Below are positions 23,897-33,009 of a stretch of 40,627 nucleotides of DNA, one piece after another (within the stretch, counting starts at the first letter, position 1; each line of letters opens with the position of its first letter). The position numbers were made by a program, and so were the translations under genes. Origin of the DNA: Caldilineaceae bacterium (lineage in GTDB: Bacteria; Chloroflexota; Anaerolineae; Caldilineales; Caldilineaceae). The notes under the pieces were generated by a model. The model saw only the letters and a program-made list of their open reading frames with translations. It did no database searches and was not told the DNA's origin. The stretch spans positions 1 through 40,627 of the forward strand of contig JAPKMW010000103.1 in the NCBI GenBank assembly GCA_026645575.1, in the 5' to 3' direction.

Positions 23897-25150
23897 TTAT
23901 GACGCCTGGTGTACTTCCTCATTCCCCTGGGCCGGCGTCGGTGCATTGACCAAGCCAAAGATCAACCACGCTACCGCCATCACACTGGCGCTCAGGGCAA
24001 AGATGGTGACATCGGAAAAGCCGGCGCCTAGCAGGGCTACGCTGATCTGCGGCCCGAAGATGCCCCGCAGCCCTACCACCGTTGACTGAATCACCGCATA
24101 CTCAGTAATCCGTTCGCGGCTCGCCAGTTGAATGCCGGCATTGATGCGCCCCAACTCAAAGCCGCCCATGACAATGCCGCGCGCCAACGACGCTGGGATC
24201 AACAGCCAGCCCGACCAGGCGATCATGTAGCTCAACGGCGTGATCATCGAGACAGCGCAGACGGCGCGCATCACCGCCACCCCGCCGCGACCATCCAGAT
24301 AACGCCCCCAGACTAGGTAGCTGATCAGCCACATACAGGACTCGACCAACCCTAGCAAGCCGATTTGCGAGTAGGAGAGGTGTAGCCGATCCACTTGCAC
24401 CAGCGGGTAGAGCGGCCAGGATAACATGGTGCCGACGCCCAAGAGGGCAAAGCTGAGGAGATAGATGCCAAAGCGGCGGTCACTGCGCACGATTTGCACT
24501 AACTCGGTTAATGCCTTAGTTTGCCGCGGCGGCAAAGGACCTTCGTCCAACCGTATACGCATGAAGAGTAAGACCGACGCGATGCCTACTATACTTGCCA
24601 CCGGAAAGAGGGTGCGATAACCAATGTGATCCAGCGCCCAACCAGCCAGCGGCGTCACCAACAAAACCGCTGCCACTTGCCCCATACGCACGGTAGACAT
24701 GACCTTGCCGCGCACTTCATCGGGGTAGAGCTTTTGGACAACACGCGTGTAGCCGGGAATGACAAAACCTTCCAAGAGCCAGTAGAGGCTGCCCAAGGCA
24801 ATGAGGGGTACGGAGCCTTGCACCAGCGCCGTGATCAAAAAGAGCGATCGCGCCAGTAACCAGAAGGTGATAATGACATTGAACGTGCGCCGCCGCCGCA
24901 TCAGCACCAGGCTCAACGAGGTGGTGAGCGAGCCGAGAAATTGCAATGACGCATAGATTGCGATCATCTCCGGGGTTGCCCCGGAGCGGCGCAACACCAC
25001 CGGGATAAAGGGGATGATACAGGCATAAAAAATGCCATAGGCCACTGATGAAATGACCTCAAAGTGCATATTGCGCTGGACATCCTTGTCGAGCGCACCG
25101 GCCAGCAGCGCCTCCATCTGCGCGCCCAAGGCCCGAACTGTAGCCAACAT
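23897..25150 (-). CDS. MFS-superfamily transporter
   Basis: A 417-residue integral membrane protein with about 12 hydrophobic segments and a short cytoplasmic N-terminus. Typical MFS features: the RRRRTFNVI loop after the second or third helix, the YTRVVQKLYPDEVRGKVMSTVRMG segment after helix 4 (common in drug/sugar-efflux-like members), and a central polar loop around LDEGPLPPRQTKALTELV. It likely exports a small molecule or drug by proton antiport. Substrate unknown. The start is supported by gagg 6 bases upstream. The gene ends close to the Uma2 remnant and is transcribed toward the NACHT gene. Confidence 0.88.
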   Translation of the reverse strand: MLATVRALGAQMEALLAGALDKDVQRNMHFEVISSVAYGIFYACIIPFIPVVLRRSGATPEMIAIYASLQFLGSLTTSLSLVLMRRRRTFNVIITFWLLARSLFLITALVQGSVPLIALGSLYWLLEGFVIPGYTRVVQKLYPDEVRGKVMSTVRMGQVAAVLLVTPLAGWALDHIGYRTLFPVASIVGIASVLLFMRIRLDEGPLPPRQTKALTELVQIVRSDRRFGIYLLSFALLGVGTMLSWPLYPLVQVDRLHLSYSQIGLLGLVESCMWLISYLVWGRYLDGRGGVAVMRAVCAVSMITPLSYMIAWSGWLLIPASLARGIVMGGFELGRINAGIQLASRERITEYAVIQSTVVGLRGIFGPQISVALLGAGFSDVTIFALSASVMAVAWLIFGLVNAPTPAQGNEEVHQAS

Positions 25151-25506
25151 AGCTGCCTCGATTTTGACTATATCATGCGGAATGAGAGCAATTTGAGGAC
25201 GCTATTGTACACGCTTTTGCTGATCCTGGAAACAATCATCGCCGTAAAGACTTTTGTAACCTGAGTTCGGGGTTAGCCAAAGACCTCCGCGCCCGATGGG
25301 CACCCGTGGGCAGAGAATACGCGTTAGCCGCAGCTTCGTGTACCCACCTCCCGGAGGTCTTTGGCGGGTATACCCACGAAACGTCGAATTTACGTTAATC
25401 AAGCGCGCACAGGCTACCAGGCAGGTTGACAGCGCCACAGGGCGGCGGTATGAGCTGCGAATCAGCCACCCCAACACTTTCATGCCACCCTGAAAGGTGC
25501 ATTGTT
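25151..25506. other. Non-coding segment with CCAAAGACCTCCG foldback
   Basis: No gene is supported. A perfect 14-base inverted repeat, gccaaagacctccg (25276-25289) and cggaggtctttggc (25352-25365), encloses 62 bases. The segment should also contain the MFS-gene promoter. Open frames across it give low-complexity peptides without family features. Confidence 0.55.
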
Positions 25507-25950
25507 ATGGCCCGTCGCCGCAGTGATTATGATAGTCCGTGGAAGGAGATCATCGAAGGGTTCTTCCCACAGTTTATCGCCTTCTTTTTTCCCATGACAT
25601 TGTCAAGCTGTTGGATTATACCGAACAGTGGGCAATGCTGGAGAGCAGCACGAACCCGTTTGCCGTTGCCGTTATGGTACACTTAAAGGCGCAGGAGACG
25701 CGCCGTTACCCGAAAAGTAGGTTGCGCTGGAAAATTGAACTGGTCAAAGGGATGTATACGCGAAAGTATCCATGAGGTGCTGACCCTACGTTTTGGCACA
25801 GCGCCTGAAGATCTGATTCGTTTGCTCAATCAAGTGGTCGATTTACCACAACTCAAAGCGCTTCACCGGCAGGCTGTGTTAGTCGGCTCGTTAGAAGAAT
25901 TTGAACACGTTGCCGAAACAGCCATTGTCAGCACAACCACAGCCGGTTAA
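25507..25950 (+). pseudogene. Broken Rpn/DUF4351-type nuclease-transposase gene
   Basis: The ATG at 25507 begins MARRRSDYDSPWKEIIEGFFPQ, the usual N-terminus of a large family of PD-(D/E)XK transposase-like proteins. The frame then jumps near 25590 to a second frame with IVKLLDYTEQWAMLESSTNPFAVAV and AHLKAQETRR-like text, which ends near 25775. A third frame from about 25760 carries VLTLRFGTAPEDLIRLLNQVVDLPQL and ends at 25950. Intact relatives are about 300 residues; here the nuclease core is deleted and at least two frameshifts are present, so the gene is non-functional. The stop abuts the 3' end of the convergent phosphofructokinase gene. Confidence 0.8.
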
Positions 25951-27062
25951 TCGCCAAAGCAAATGCCCAAGTCACGCGCCGTCAACATGGTATCGCAGTC
26001 GAGTGGGACGCTCTTCATGCGTTGGGTGGCTTCGGCCAGCGGCACGTAGTTGACATTAGGCGGATCCAGCGCGACCATAATGCCCGATTCGCCTTCAGCC
26101 AGGGCGCGCACGGCGGCGGCGCCAAAGCGCAGGGCCAACAAACGGTCCGTTGCCGTTGGGCTGCCACCCCGTAAGAGATGCCCCAAAACGACAACACGCG
26201 TCTCTTTGCCCGTCATCGCTTCCAAGGCGGCGGCGACTTTGGCGCCAACGCCCCCTAAGCGCTGTTCCCGACCAATCTGCTTTTCAATCACGGATAATGC
26301 TCCACCCTGTGGCATAGCACCTTCCGCTACCACAGCGATGCTAAAGTTGCGGCCTTCTGCTGTTCGTTGATGAATCTTTTCTGTCACCTTTTGCAAATCA
26401 TAGGGAATTTCCGGCAGGAGAATCACATCAGCCGAACCGGCTACCCCGGCGTGCAGGGCGATCCAACCAGCGTAACGCCCCATCACTTCCACCACCATCA
26501 CCCGGTTATGCGATTCGGCGGTGGTGTGTAGGCGATCCAGACACTCGGTGGCAAAGGAGACAGCAGTATCAAAGCCAAAGGTGGCAACGGTGCGGTCAAG
26601 GTCGTTGTCAATGGTCTTTGGCACACCGACCACACGCACCCCTTTTTGCGCCAACACATTGGCAATGCCTAATGAACCATCACCGCCGACGGAAATTAGC
26701 GCGTCAATGGCATGCTCGCGCAATTTCGCCACCAATTCATCGGAGCGGTCAGCTTCCCGAATGCTGCCATCGGCTTGCATGAGCGGAAATCGGAGCGGAT
26801 TGCCGCGGTTGGTGGTCCCTAAAATGGTGCCACCCAAATGGGTGATGCCTCGTACATTATCACGAGTCAACGGGTAGACGCCATGTCCATTGAACCGTTC
26901 CGGCATCAATAGGCCATTGTAGCCTTCGCGAACGCCGAAACACTCCCACCCCCGTTGGCGCGCAGCAAGAACGGCGGCGCGAATTACGGCATTCAGCCCT
27001 GGCGCATCGCCGCCACCGGTGCTAAGGGCAATCCGTTTGATGGTTGAGGGTGAGTTGGTCAT
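25947..27062 (-). CDS. pfkA: 6-phosphofructokinase
   Basis: A 371-residue glycolytic enzyme phosphorylating fructose 6-phosphate. The nucleotide loop STGGGDAPGLNAVIRA is at residues 14-29. GGDGS (126-130) carries Gly129, the position usually Gly in ATP enzymes and Asp in pyrophosphate enzymes. PKTIDND (148-154) has the catalytic Asp152 and Lys149, a residue seen in actinobacterial-type and pyrophosphate enzymes. EVMGRYAGWIALHAG and HLLRGGSPTATDR complete the fold. The Gly/Lys combination points to ATP use, but the phosphoryl donor should be tested. The frame is open to 27158; the ATG at 27062 is preferred for its aaggtagg site and fit to the family N-terminus. Confidence 0.95.
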   Translation of the reverse strand: MTNSPSTIKRIALSTGGGDAPGLNAVIRAAVLAARQRGWECFGVREGYNGLLMPERFNGHGVYPLTRDNVRGITHLGGTILGTTNRGNPLRFPLMQADGSIREADRSDELVAKLREHAIDALISVGGDGSLGIANVLAQKGVRVVGVPKTIDNDLDRTVATFGFDTAVSFATECLDRLHTTAESHNRVMVVEVMGRYAGWIALHAGVAGSADVILLPEIPYDLQKVTEKIHQRTAEGRNFSIAVVAEGAMPQGGALSVIEKQIGREQRLGGVGAKVAAALEAMTGKETRVVVLGHLLRGGSPTATDRLLALRFGAAAVRALAEGESGIMVALDPPNVNYVPLAEATQRMKSVPLDCDTMLTARDLGICFGD

Positions 27063-27228
27063 AGGCAATGTCCTACCTTCTTGTGCTGGATCTGTTGGCG
27101 TTTCGTATTGTACAGCGCTGCCACACTTTTTACAACTGCTGGTTGTGGCAAGGTACAAACAGGCACGCTATTTCATACGTAACCTCTTTTTTGGGCTAAT
27201 ACCGAAATCTACTCTGTCAGGCTCTTGT

Positions 27229-27258
27229 TTGGTTGTTCAGTCCAAATTCCGCTATAAT
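27229..27258 (+). promoter_or_regulatory. Candidate promoter for kup
   Basis: A perfect -10, TATAAT (27253-27258), is preceded at 18 bases by a weak -35 TTGGTT (27229-27234). It lies about 80 bases before the kup ATG in an AT-rich stretch. Confidence 0.5.
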
Positions 27259-27338
27259 ATGCGTTTGGTATAACATGCAGGCGCTTTGTTTGCACGAATT
27301 ATTTAGGCAGACCACTCAAGCGAGTGGAGGAGTATGGT

Positions 27339-29267
27339 ATGAGCAAGGTTGAAGAAGCGCAGGGCCACCGCGAGGGGGAGCATCATGAACATGTTCATCC
27401 TCACAGCAAGCCCTTGCTTTATTTGGCGCTGGGTGCTTTGGGCGTTGTCTATGGCGATATTGGCACCAGCCCACTCTATGCGTTTCGCGAATCCTTTCAC
27501 GAAGGTCACGGCATCCCGGTAACGCATGATAACATTTTGGGGGTGCTTTCCTTAATTTTCTGGTCTCTGATCCTGTTGATCTCCGTTAAGTATTTAGTTT
27601 TCGTGATGCGCGCTGATAACCGCGGTGAAGGGGGAATTTTGGCGTTGACGGCGCTGGTCAACCGGATTCGCCCAGTTGAACGTAATACCCCGCGCTATCG
27701 GTTGATTCTTCTGGGACTGTTTGGCACGGCGCTGCTCTATGGCGATGGGATGATTACGCCGGCCATTTCCGTTCTTTCGGCAGTGGAAGGGTTAGAAGTC
27801 GCCACACCGGCCTTCCAACCCTATATCATCCCTTTAACCATTGCCATTCTTGTCGGTCTCTTTTTCTTTCAGAGCCAAGGCACCGAAAAGGTGGGGAAAA
27901 TCTTTGGGCCAGCCACGTTGCTCTGGTTTCTGGTGCTGGCGCTCCTGGGCATCCGCTGGATCGTACAACATCCGCAGGTCTTCCTAGCGATCAATCCCTA
28001 CTATGGCTTTGAATTTTTTTGGGTCAACGGCTGGTCTGGCTTTTTGGTGCTGGGTTCGGTCTTTCTGGTCGTCACTGGCGGCGAGGCGCTCTATGCAGAT
28101 ATGGGTCACTTTGGCAAGGCGCCGATTCGTATGGCCTGGTTTGCCCTGGTCTTGCCGGCGCTGCTCTTGAACTATTTTGGGCAGGGTGCGCTCTTATTGG
28201 AACACCCGGAAGCGGTGGTCAATCCCTTCTATCGCATGACACCTCAGTGGGCGCTCTACCCGGTGGTCTTCATTGCCACACTGGCCACGGTCATCGCCTC
28301 GCAGGCGTTGATCACCGGCGCCTTCTCCCTCACCCGCCAGGCTGTGCAATTGGGTTACCTGCCCCGCATGGAGATTCGCCACACATCAAGTGAAGAGATC
28401 GGACAAATTTACATTCCCGGCGTCAATTGGCTACTGATGATCGCCTGCATTAGCCTGGTTCTCGCCTTCCGCACCTCCAGCAATCTGGCCGCCGCCTACG
28501 GCGTGGCTGTGACCTCGACGATGGTGATTACCGCCATCCTCTTGTATATCATTCAACGCGAAGGATGGGGATGGCCGACGCTGAACGCAATTGCGTTTAC
28601 CGCCTTCTTCTTAATCATCGATCTCTCCTTCTGGGGCGCCAACATTGTCAAATTGCCAGATGGCGGCTGGTTCCCCCTGGTGATTGGGCTGGCGGTCTTT
28701 ACTTTGATGACCACTTGGAAGCGCGGGCGCATCATTCTGCGCGAACGCTTGCGCACCGGCTCCTTGCCCTTTACCACCTTTGCCGAACGATTGGGTGCGG
28801 ACAAGGTCATCCACGTCCCCGGCACGGCGGTCTTTATGTACAGCGATCCAACCTCGACCCCGCCGGCGCTGGTGCATAATCTGAAGCACAACAAAGTTCT
28901 CCATGAACGGGTGGTGTTGCTCTCGGTAGAAACCATGGAGATCCCGCGTGTGCCGACCAAGGAACGGATCGAAGTCCACAAGTTAGAAAATGGTTTTTAT
29001 CGCGTGGTATTGCACTATGGCTTTATGGAAGACCCCAACGTGCCGCGCGATCTCATGCGGGCGCGCAAACAGGGGTTGGATCTCAAAGCGTCGGAAGTGA
29101 CCTATTTCCTGGGGCGCGAACGATTGATTGCCTCGAAAAAACCAGGCATGGCAATCTGGCGTGAAAACCTCTTTGCCGCCATGTCACGCAATGCCCGCGC
29201 CGCCACCGATTTCTTCCGCTTACCGCCGGATCGGGTGGTGGAGTTGGGATCGCAGGTCGAGATCTAG
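27339..29267 (+). CDS. kup: Kup-family potassium uptake transporter
   Basis: A 642-residue low-affinity K+/H+ symporter. The N-terminal hydrophobic core has the family signature ALGVVYGDIGTSPLYAFRESF, then MRADNRGEGGILAL, YGDGMITPAISVLSAVEGL and LFFFQSQGTEKVGKIFGP. About 12 transmembrane segments extend to near residue 455, followed by a cytoplasmic C-terminal domain ending in the LPPDRVVELGSQVEI motif. The first 25 residues are His/Glu-rich and soluble. The ATG at 27339 is chosen for its ggagg site 8 bases upstream; a GTG 15 bases earlier is also in frame. Length is normal. The gene is convergent with the halogenase-like gene. Confidence 0.97.
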   Translation: MSKVEEAQGHREGEHHEHVHPHSKPLLYLALGALGVVYGDIGTSPLYAFRESFHEGHGIPVTHDNILGVLSLIFWSLILLISVKYLVFVMRADNRGEGGILALTALVNRIRPVERNTPRYRLILLGLFGTALLYGDGMITPAISVLSAVEGLEVATPAFQPYIIPLTIAILVGLFFFQSQGTEKVGKIFGPATLLWFLVLALLGIRWIVQHPQVFLAINPYYGFEFFWVNGWSGFLVLGSVFLVVTGGEALYADMGHFGKAPIRMAWFALVLPALLLNYFGQGALLLEHPEAVVNPFYRMTPQWALYPVVFIATLATVIASQALITGAFSLTRQAVQLGYLPRMEIRHTSSEEIGQIYIPGVNWLLMIACISLVLAFRTSSNLAAAYGVAVTSTMVITAILLYIIQREGWGWPTLNAIAFTAFFLIIDLSFWGANIVKLPDGGWFPLVIGLAVFTLMTTWKRGRIILRERLRTGSLPFTTFAERLGADKVIHVPGTAVFMYSDPTSTPPALVHNLKHNKVLHERVVLLSVETMEIPRVPTKERIEVHKLENGFYRVVLHYGFMEDPNVPRDLMRARKQGLDLKASEVTYFLGRERLIASKKPGMAIWRENLFAAMSRNARAATDFFRLPPDRVVELGSQVEI

Positions 29268-29372
29268 AAAGACTAAGAAATTGAGAGACGAAGAGATTGA
29301 GAGACTGTACAAGGCAATCTTGCTACACAATCTTTGCATCTCTTTATCTCTCAATCTCTTAATCTTTCTATT
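29268..29372. repeat. Octamer foldback (copy 2), between convergent genes
   Basis: The left half has aagagattgagaga-type units and the right half tctctttatctctcaatctctta, its approximate reverse complement, ending in a T-run. It separates kup from the halogenase-like gene and overlaps the latter's stop. It could terminate both transcripts. It shares its units with 16818-16927. Confidence 0.7.
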
Positions 29373-31080
29373 TTTTGCCTTGAGTCTGCCCTGCCAGTCG
29401 CGCCTTGGTGCGCCGACGCCACTGTAACCGTGGCGTCGAATAGCGTATCTGATCGGCGATGGCTCGGCGTAGGAGTTCGGGCAGGGTTTTATCGCCAAAG
29501 AAGTGTTCACGATATTCACCGCCCCCCATGAAACCGGTGCCAGGATTGAGTAGATTAGGACGCAATTTGTTGTCGGGCAGGAAGCGCTTGCCATTCAGTA
29601 GATCGCGAAAGGCGGAGGGCATCCAGGGAAACCCAGCAAAGAGCTTCTTAATCTCCGCCACGGTGCGATCCACATCGGTCTCATCCGCCGGATCTACTTG
29701 ATCGATCAGGGCGTCGATCTGCTCCTGAATGGCAAAGAAGCGGTCAAAACCGCCGCCCGCCAGCCGATGGGGCGCCATAAAGCGCAAGTATTCGGCGCGG
29801 TCGCGGGCGCGCAGCCGATTGACGACCAATCGTACATACTCCAAATAAGCGCCTAATAACCAAACCACCGCATAGACCTGCCACAACTTGTAATTGCTCC
29901 ACGACTTGAACGAACTGGCAACCAAGCGGTCGTGCATCCCGATATAGCCCAGCGTCATGCCCTCCAAGGCGGCAAAGGCGTTGGCCGAATAATCGCCGCT
30001 TTGCTTGGCTTTGAGCAGGAGATCGGCCAGCCAGAAGATGCTCATGTGGGTGACATACAACCCCTTGGAGTAAAGCGGGTCGATAAAACCGGCGGCGTGC
30101 GCCAGGAGAGCAAAGCGGTCACCAACGATATGATGGGCTGAGTATTGCAGCCGGTCCACGCGCAGCCAGTCGCGCACAGGGCGAGCGTGTTGCAACTGGG
30201 CGTGCAGATCGGGAAATTGGCGAACAAATTCGTAAAACTCGGCTTCCGGGCTGAGGTCAGTGCGTTGCGGGTGAATGCGTGGATCGAGTTGCAGCCCAAC
30301 ACTACAAAGCGGATTGGTCGCCGCCGGATGGTTGTTGAAGGGGATGATCCAGAGCCAGCCGCCATGAAAAATGTGATGCAAGGTGCCTTGCGAAAAGGGG
30401 TAGGGAAAGTTGTAATCAGCCTGGCGGGGGCCAACATTATTAAAGCAAGGCACATCGATCATGTGGGTATAGATGGTGCGCGAGTGGGCCAGTAAATCCC
30501 GGTGGCGCCATTCCAGTTTGTTGGCTAATAACGACCGCATCCCGCCGGCATCCACCACATATTGGGCATGATATTTGACACCTTTGTTAGTGACGATTTC
30601 GACCCCGTCGACGTTGACCTGGATCTCCTGCACGGGCGTCCCTTGTAAGACCGTCGCCCCGTATGAAATGGCGATGGAAGTAAGCAAATAGTCGGCATCC
30701 TGCCGGTTGATATGCACCTCGTGGCCGTAGGGCAGCTTGGGGATCACGGCTTGCAAGCTTTTGGTCACATCCTGTTTTTGGCCGGCGGTGTGATGGACAA
30801 AGCTAAAGTGCCGTTTCACCCCATGCGCAGTGCCGATATAGCAATAAAAATTCTCCGAACTGAAGTAGGCCAGTTCCGGCACGTCATAAAACTCGGCAAG
30901 AGCGCGCATAGCTTCCGACGTTTCCAGGATCATCGACTCGCCAATGGTAAAGCGTGGATGGGTGCCGGCTTCAAAGACGAGGACGCACAGCCCTTGCCGG
31001 GCGAGAACAGTGGCCAGCGTTGAACCACCGATGCCAGAGCCAATAATTGCTACATCATACTGCTGTTGCCTATCCACCAT
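29368..31080 (-). CDS. Flavin-dependent halogenase-like monooxygenase
   Basis: A 570-residue FAD enzyme. The N-terminal dinucleotide motif is [27 protein letters not shown] follows near residue 46, as in tryptophan-halogenase-family proteins. GWLWIIP at residues 241-247 matches the diagnostic GWxWxIP motif that keeps flavin halogenases from acting as simple hydroxylases. A later [19 protein letters not shown] gives the second FAD contact. I could not identify the catalytic lysine with certainty. A C-terminal helical extension (from about 400) is longer than in the minimal enzymes. It may halogenate an aromatic metabolite, but no flavin reductase, carrier protein or biosynthetic cluster is adjacent, and a geranylgeranyl-reductase-like role is the main alternative. 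A gaggag site supports the start. Confidence 0.8.
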   Translation of the reverse strand: MVDRQQQYDVAIIGSGIGGSTLATVLARQGLCVLVFEAGTHPRFTIGESMILETSEAMRALAEFYDVPELAYFSSENFYCYIGTAHGVKRHFSFVHHTAGQKQDVTKSLQAVIPKLPYGHEVHINRQDADYLLTSIAISYGATVLQGTPVQEIQVNVDGVEIVTNKGVKYHAQYVVDAGGMRSLLANKLEWRHRDLLAHSRTIYTHMIDVPCFNNVGPRQADYNFPYPFSQGTLHHIFHGGWLWIIPFNNHPAATNPLCSVGLQLDPRIHPQRTDLSPEAEFYEFVRQFPDLHAQLQHARPVRDWLRVDRLQYSAHHIVGDRFALLAHAAGFIDPLYSKGLYVTHMSIFWLADLLLKAKQSGDYSANAFAALEGMTLGYIGMHDRLVASSFKSWSNYKLWQVYAVVWLLGAYLEYVRLVVNRLRARDRAEYLRFMAPHRLAGGGFDRFFAIQEQIDALIDQVDPADETDVDRTVAEIKKLFAGFPWMPSAFRDLLNGKRFLPDNKLRPNLLNPGTGFMGGGEYREHFFGDKTLPELLRRAIADQIRYSTPRLQWRRRTKARLAGQTQGKK

Positions 31081-31283
31081 AAGATCTCTCCTCTATCGTT
31101 CTTAGGCTGCGAACACTCCCAGACAGGCGCCATACCTATCAGGGATCAAACAAACTGCTATGAATCATCAAAGTGTTTGCTGCGTCTGATTGCAAATCAG
31201 TTGGGTGTGGAGTAATGTGCAGGGCGTTTCTGGTGGCAACGTGTCAAACAGGAGCGCCATTCTGCCTCTTGTGAGGCGCAGCA

Positions 31284-31307
31284 TGTTATACTGCAAGCAG
31301 TATAACA
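31284..31307. promoter_or_regulatory. 24-bp operator-like palindrome upstream of the DMT transporter
   Basis: tgttatactgc and gcagtataaca form perfect 11-base arms around aa. It ends about 38 bases before the transporter ATG and contains a -10-like TATACT on the plus strand. Size and symmetry suit a repressor or activator dimer site; no regulator gene is adjacent. Confidence 0.5.
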
Positions 31308-31344
31308 CAAATCATCTTCATTCAGTTAGCAAAGAATTGTGCAA

Positions 31345-32220
31345 ATGACCTACTCTCTGCTTTTGCTTGTCTTTACCTCGGCCATCATCCATGCTAGTTG
31401 GAACTTGATGGTGCGGGCGCGTGGGGCAAATCAAATGCTCTTGCGTGTTCCGCTCATGATTACCATAATCGGTTTGCTGCCGGCGCTCTGGTTGGAATGG
31501 ACGACGCAACCCTTTTCGCTCTTTGTCTGGGCCATGTTGGTGCTGACCAGCATCTTTCAAAGCTTTTACTACCTGGGCTTGCTGCGCGGCTATGAACATG
31601 GCGACTTTACAATGGTCTACCCGATTGTGCGGGCGTTGCCGGTTCTCTTTATCGCCATCTTTGATACGCTGCGCGGCCACCAGCCGCATCCTGCCGCCTG
31701 GTTGGGCATGGTGTTGGTTTCGCTTGGTTGCTTGGTCATTCCCCACACCTCATTTCGTAATCTACAGTTCGCCGTCTATCGCAATCGTGCCATGGGCTGG
31801 GTGCTGCTGGCGGCCATTGGCACAGTCGGCTACTCGGTTGTTGACAAAGTAGCCGCCGAAGAGATGTTACCCGGCGCTGCCACCGCGGCCCGCTACTATG
31901 TCTATGAATCAGCCTTCACCTTTTTGATGCTGTGGGCAACCCTGCGCATTCAAAGACTCCCCACCGGTCTGGAAAAATTACGTAGTGACTGGCCTTGGTC
32001 TACCTTGGCTGCCATTGGCGTCTTTAGCTCCTATTGGTTGATTCTCTGGGCCTACCAGATCAGTGCCCAGGCCAGCACCATTGTCGCCATGCGTCAAATC
32101 AGCATTGTGATCGGCGCCGTCGCCGGCTCCTTGCTCTTTCACGAACCTGCTCGCCACCTCCGCATCACTGCCGCGGCCATGATCACCCTGGGCGTTATCC
32201 TCATTGCTGTCACCAAGTAA
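31345..32220 (+). CDS. DMT-superfamily (EamA-type) transporter
   Basis: A 291-residue membrane protein with about 10 helices arranged as two EamA-like halves. Features include HASWNLMVRARGA at the end of helix 1, GDFTMVYPIVRALPVL (the conserved polar helix of the first half) and the second-half counterpart ASTIVAMRQISIVIGAVAGSLLFHEP. Family members export amino acids, metabolites or drugs; the substrate is unknown. The ATG at 31345 is preferred over an in-frame GTG at 31339, although its ribosome site (aaaga) is weak. A long hairpin follows the stop. Confidence 0.9.
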   Translation: MTYSLLLLVFTSAIIHASWNLMVRARGANQMLLRVPLMITIIGLLPALWLEWTTQPFSLFVWAMLVLTSIFQSFYYLGLLRGYEHGDFTMVYPIVRALPVLFIAIFDTLRGHQPHPAAWLGMVLVSLGCLVIPHTSFRNLQFAVYRNRAMGWVLLAAIGTVGYSVVDKVAAEEMLPGAATAARYYVYESAFTFLMLWATLRIQRLPTGLEKLRSDWPWSTLAAIGVFSSYWLILWAYQISAQASTIVAMRQISIVIGAVAGSLLFHEPARHLRITAAAMITLGVILIAVTK

Positions 32221-32236
32221 ACAAGCTCCGGCTATC

Positions 32237-32305
32237 TGTGTTTCTTCTATTCGTGTTTAGTCATTGGGCAATCCCAAACGACTAAACACGGATAGAAGAA
32301 ACACA
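32237..32305 (+). terminator. 26-bp foldback after the DMT transporter
   Basis: Arms 32237-32262 and 32280-32305 pair at 25 of 26 positions around 17 bases, and the loop contains its own small stem (ttggg/cccaa). A strong candidate for transcription termination or mRNA end protection. Confidence 0.65.
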
Positions 32306-32349
32306 AAATCATTAACCAGTACAACCCAAAAAGAATCACCGAATCCCCT

Positions 32350-32414
32350 TGTAGGACAGTTCCAGGATGAAAGTGGGATAGTTATGGGAGGGTAACTGGG
32401 ACAGTTTCGGGATG
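32350..32414. repeat. Three phased 19-bp repeats, possible insertion-sequence end
   Basis: gtaggacagttccaggatg (32351), gtgggatagttatgggagg (32373) and ctgggacagtttcgggatg (32396) are imperfect direct repeats spaced 22-23 bases. The block begins TGTAGGACAG. Multiple repeats near a TG terminus are a feature of IS21-type ends (from memory), so this may be a solo remnant. The rest of 32306-32571 shows no gene. Confidence 0.4.
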
Positions 32415-32571
32415 CTCGGCCCCTATACTAGAGGCTGTGAATGGTGCGTCCGCCGCTCACGCAGGCAGATCACAGAGTTTTCGAGACATTCACCCATATT
32501 TACTAAACCATTCGACAAGATCGTACTTGTCCGATACAGACGGATCATGTTTGCCACCAAGAGTTGCCATT

Positions 32572-32784
32572 ATGCCCATACAACGCACTGAATCGTCCAT
32601 CTATCAATCGTATCTGGTGCGCTTTTCGTATGATCAGGTCGCAGAAAGCTGGCGCGCAGCCGTGCAAAGCACAATCACCCAGGAGGTGCAGCATTTTGCC
32701 ACCGTTGACGCAGCATGGACATTTTTGGTAACGCAACTGAACGCCATTAGCGACAAGCACAACCTGCCGACGCCCGACGAATGA
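32572..32784 (+). CDS. Small hypothetical protein (70 aa)
   Basis: A 70-residue soluble protein beginning MPIQRTESSIYQSYLVRFSYDQ. The central ESWRAAVQSTITQEVQHFATVDAAWTFLVTQL resembles small Chloroflexota proteins with the pattern WRA..-..G...F.-L..LW.FL (from memory); no function is known for them. The frame is open upstream to 32437, but the ATG at 32572 is preferred because similarity begins there. The ribosome site (gag) is weak. It stands alone between two non-coding stretches. Confidence 0.6.
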   Translation: MPIQRTESSIYQSYLVRFSYDQVAESWRAAVQSTITQEVQHFATVDAAWTFLVTQLNAISDKHNLPTPDE

Positions 32785-33009
32785 TGAAGCGTTTTGCAAG
32801 CGATACGTGAATAAAGTGTACATATTCTTGAAAAATGCTTTGCAATCTCATCTGTATAGAAACAGATAGAGCCATCTAGAAAAAGGAGAAGCGAATACAG
32901 AGCTATTTGAGGGAGGTGCATCGGAGTAATTAATCAAACAAAGTAACCAATTAGAACGGCAATGGATACCGGACTCAGTAAATCTAATTTCGTTCAAGGA
33001 GTTTATCTC

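Noticed and set aside
25296..25493. A 65-codon plus-strand open frame across the foldback
   Set aside because: It is basic, low in information and coincides with the inverted repeat; no homology recognised.
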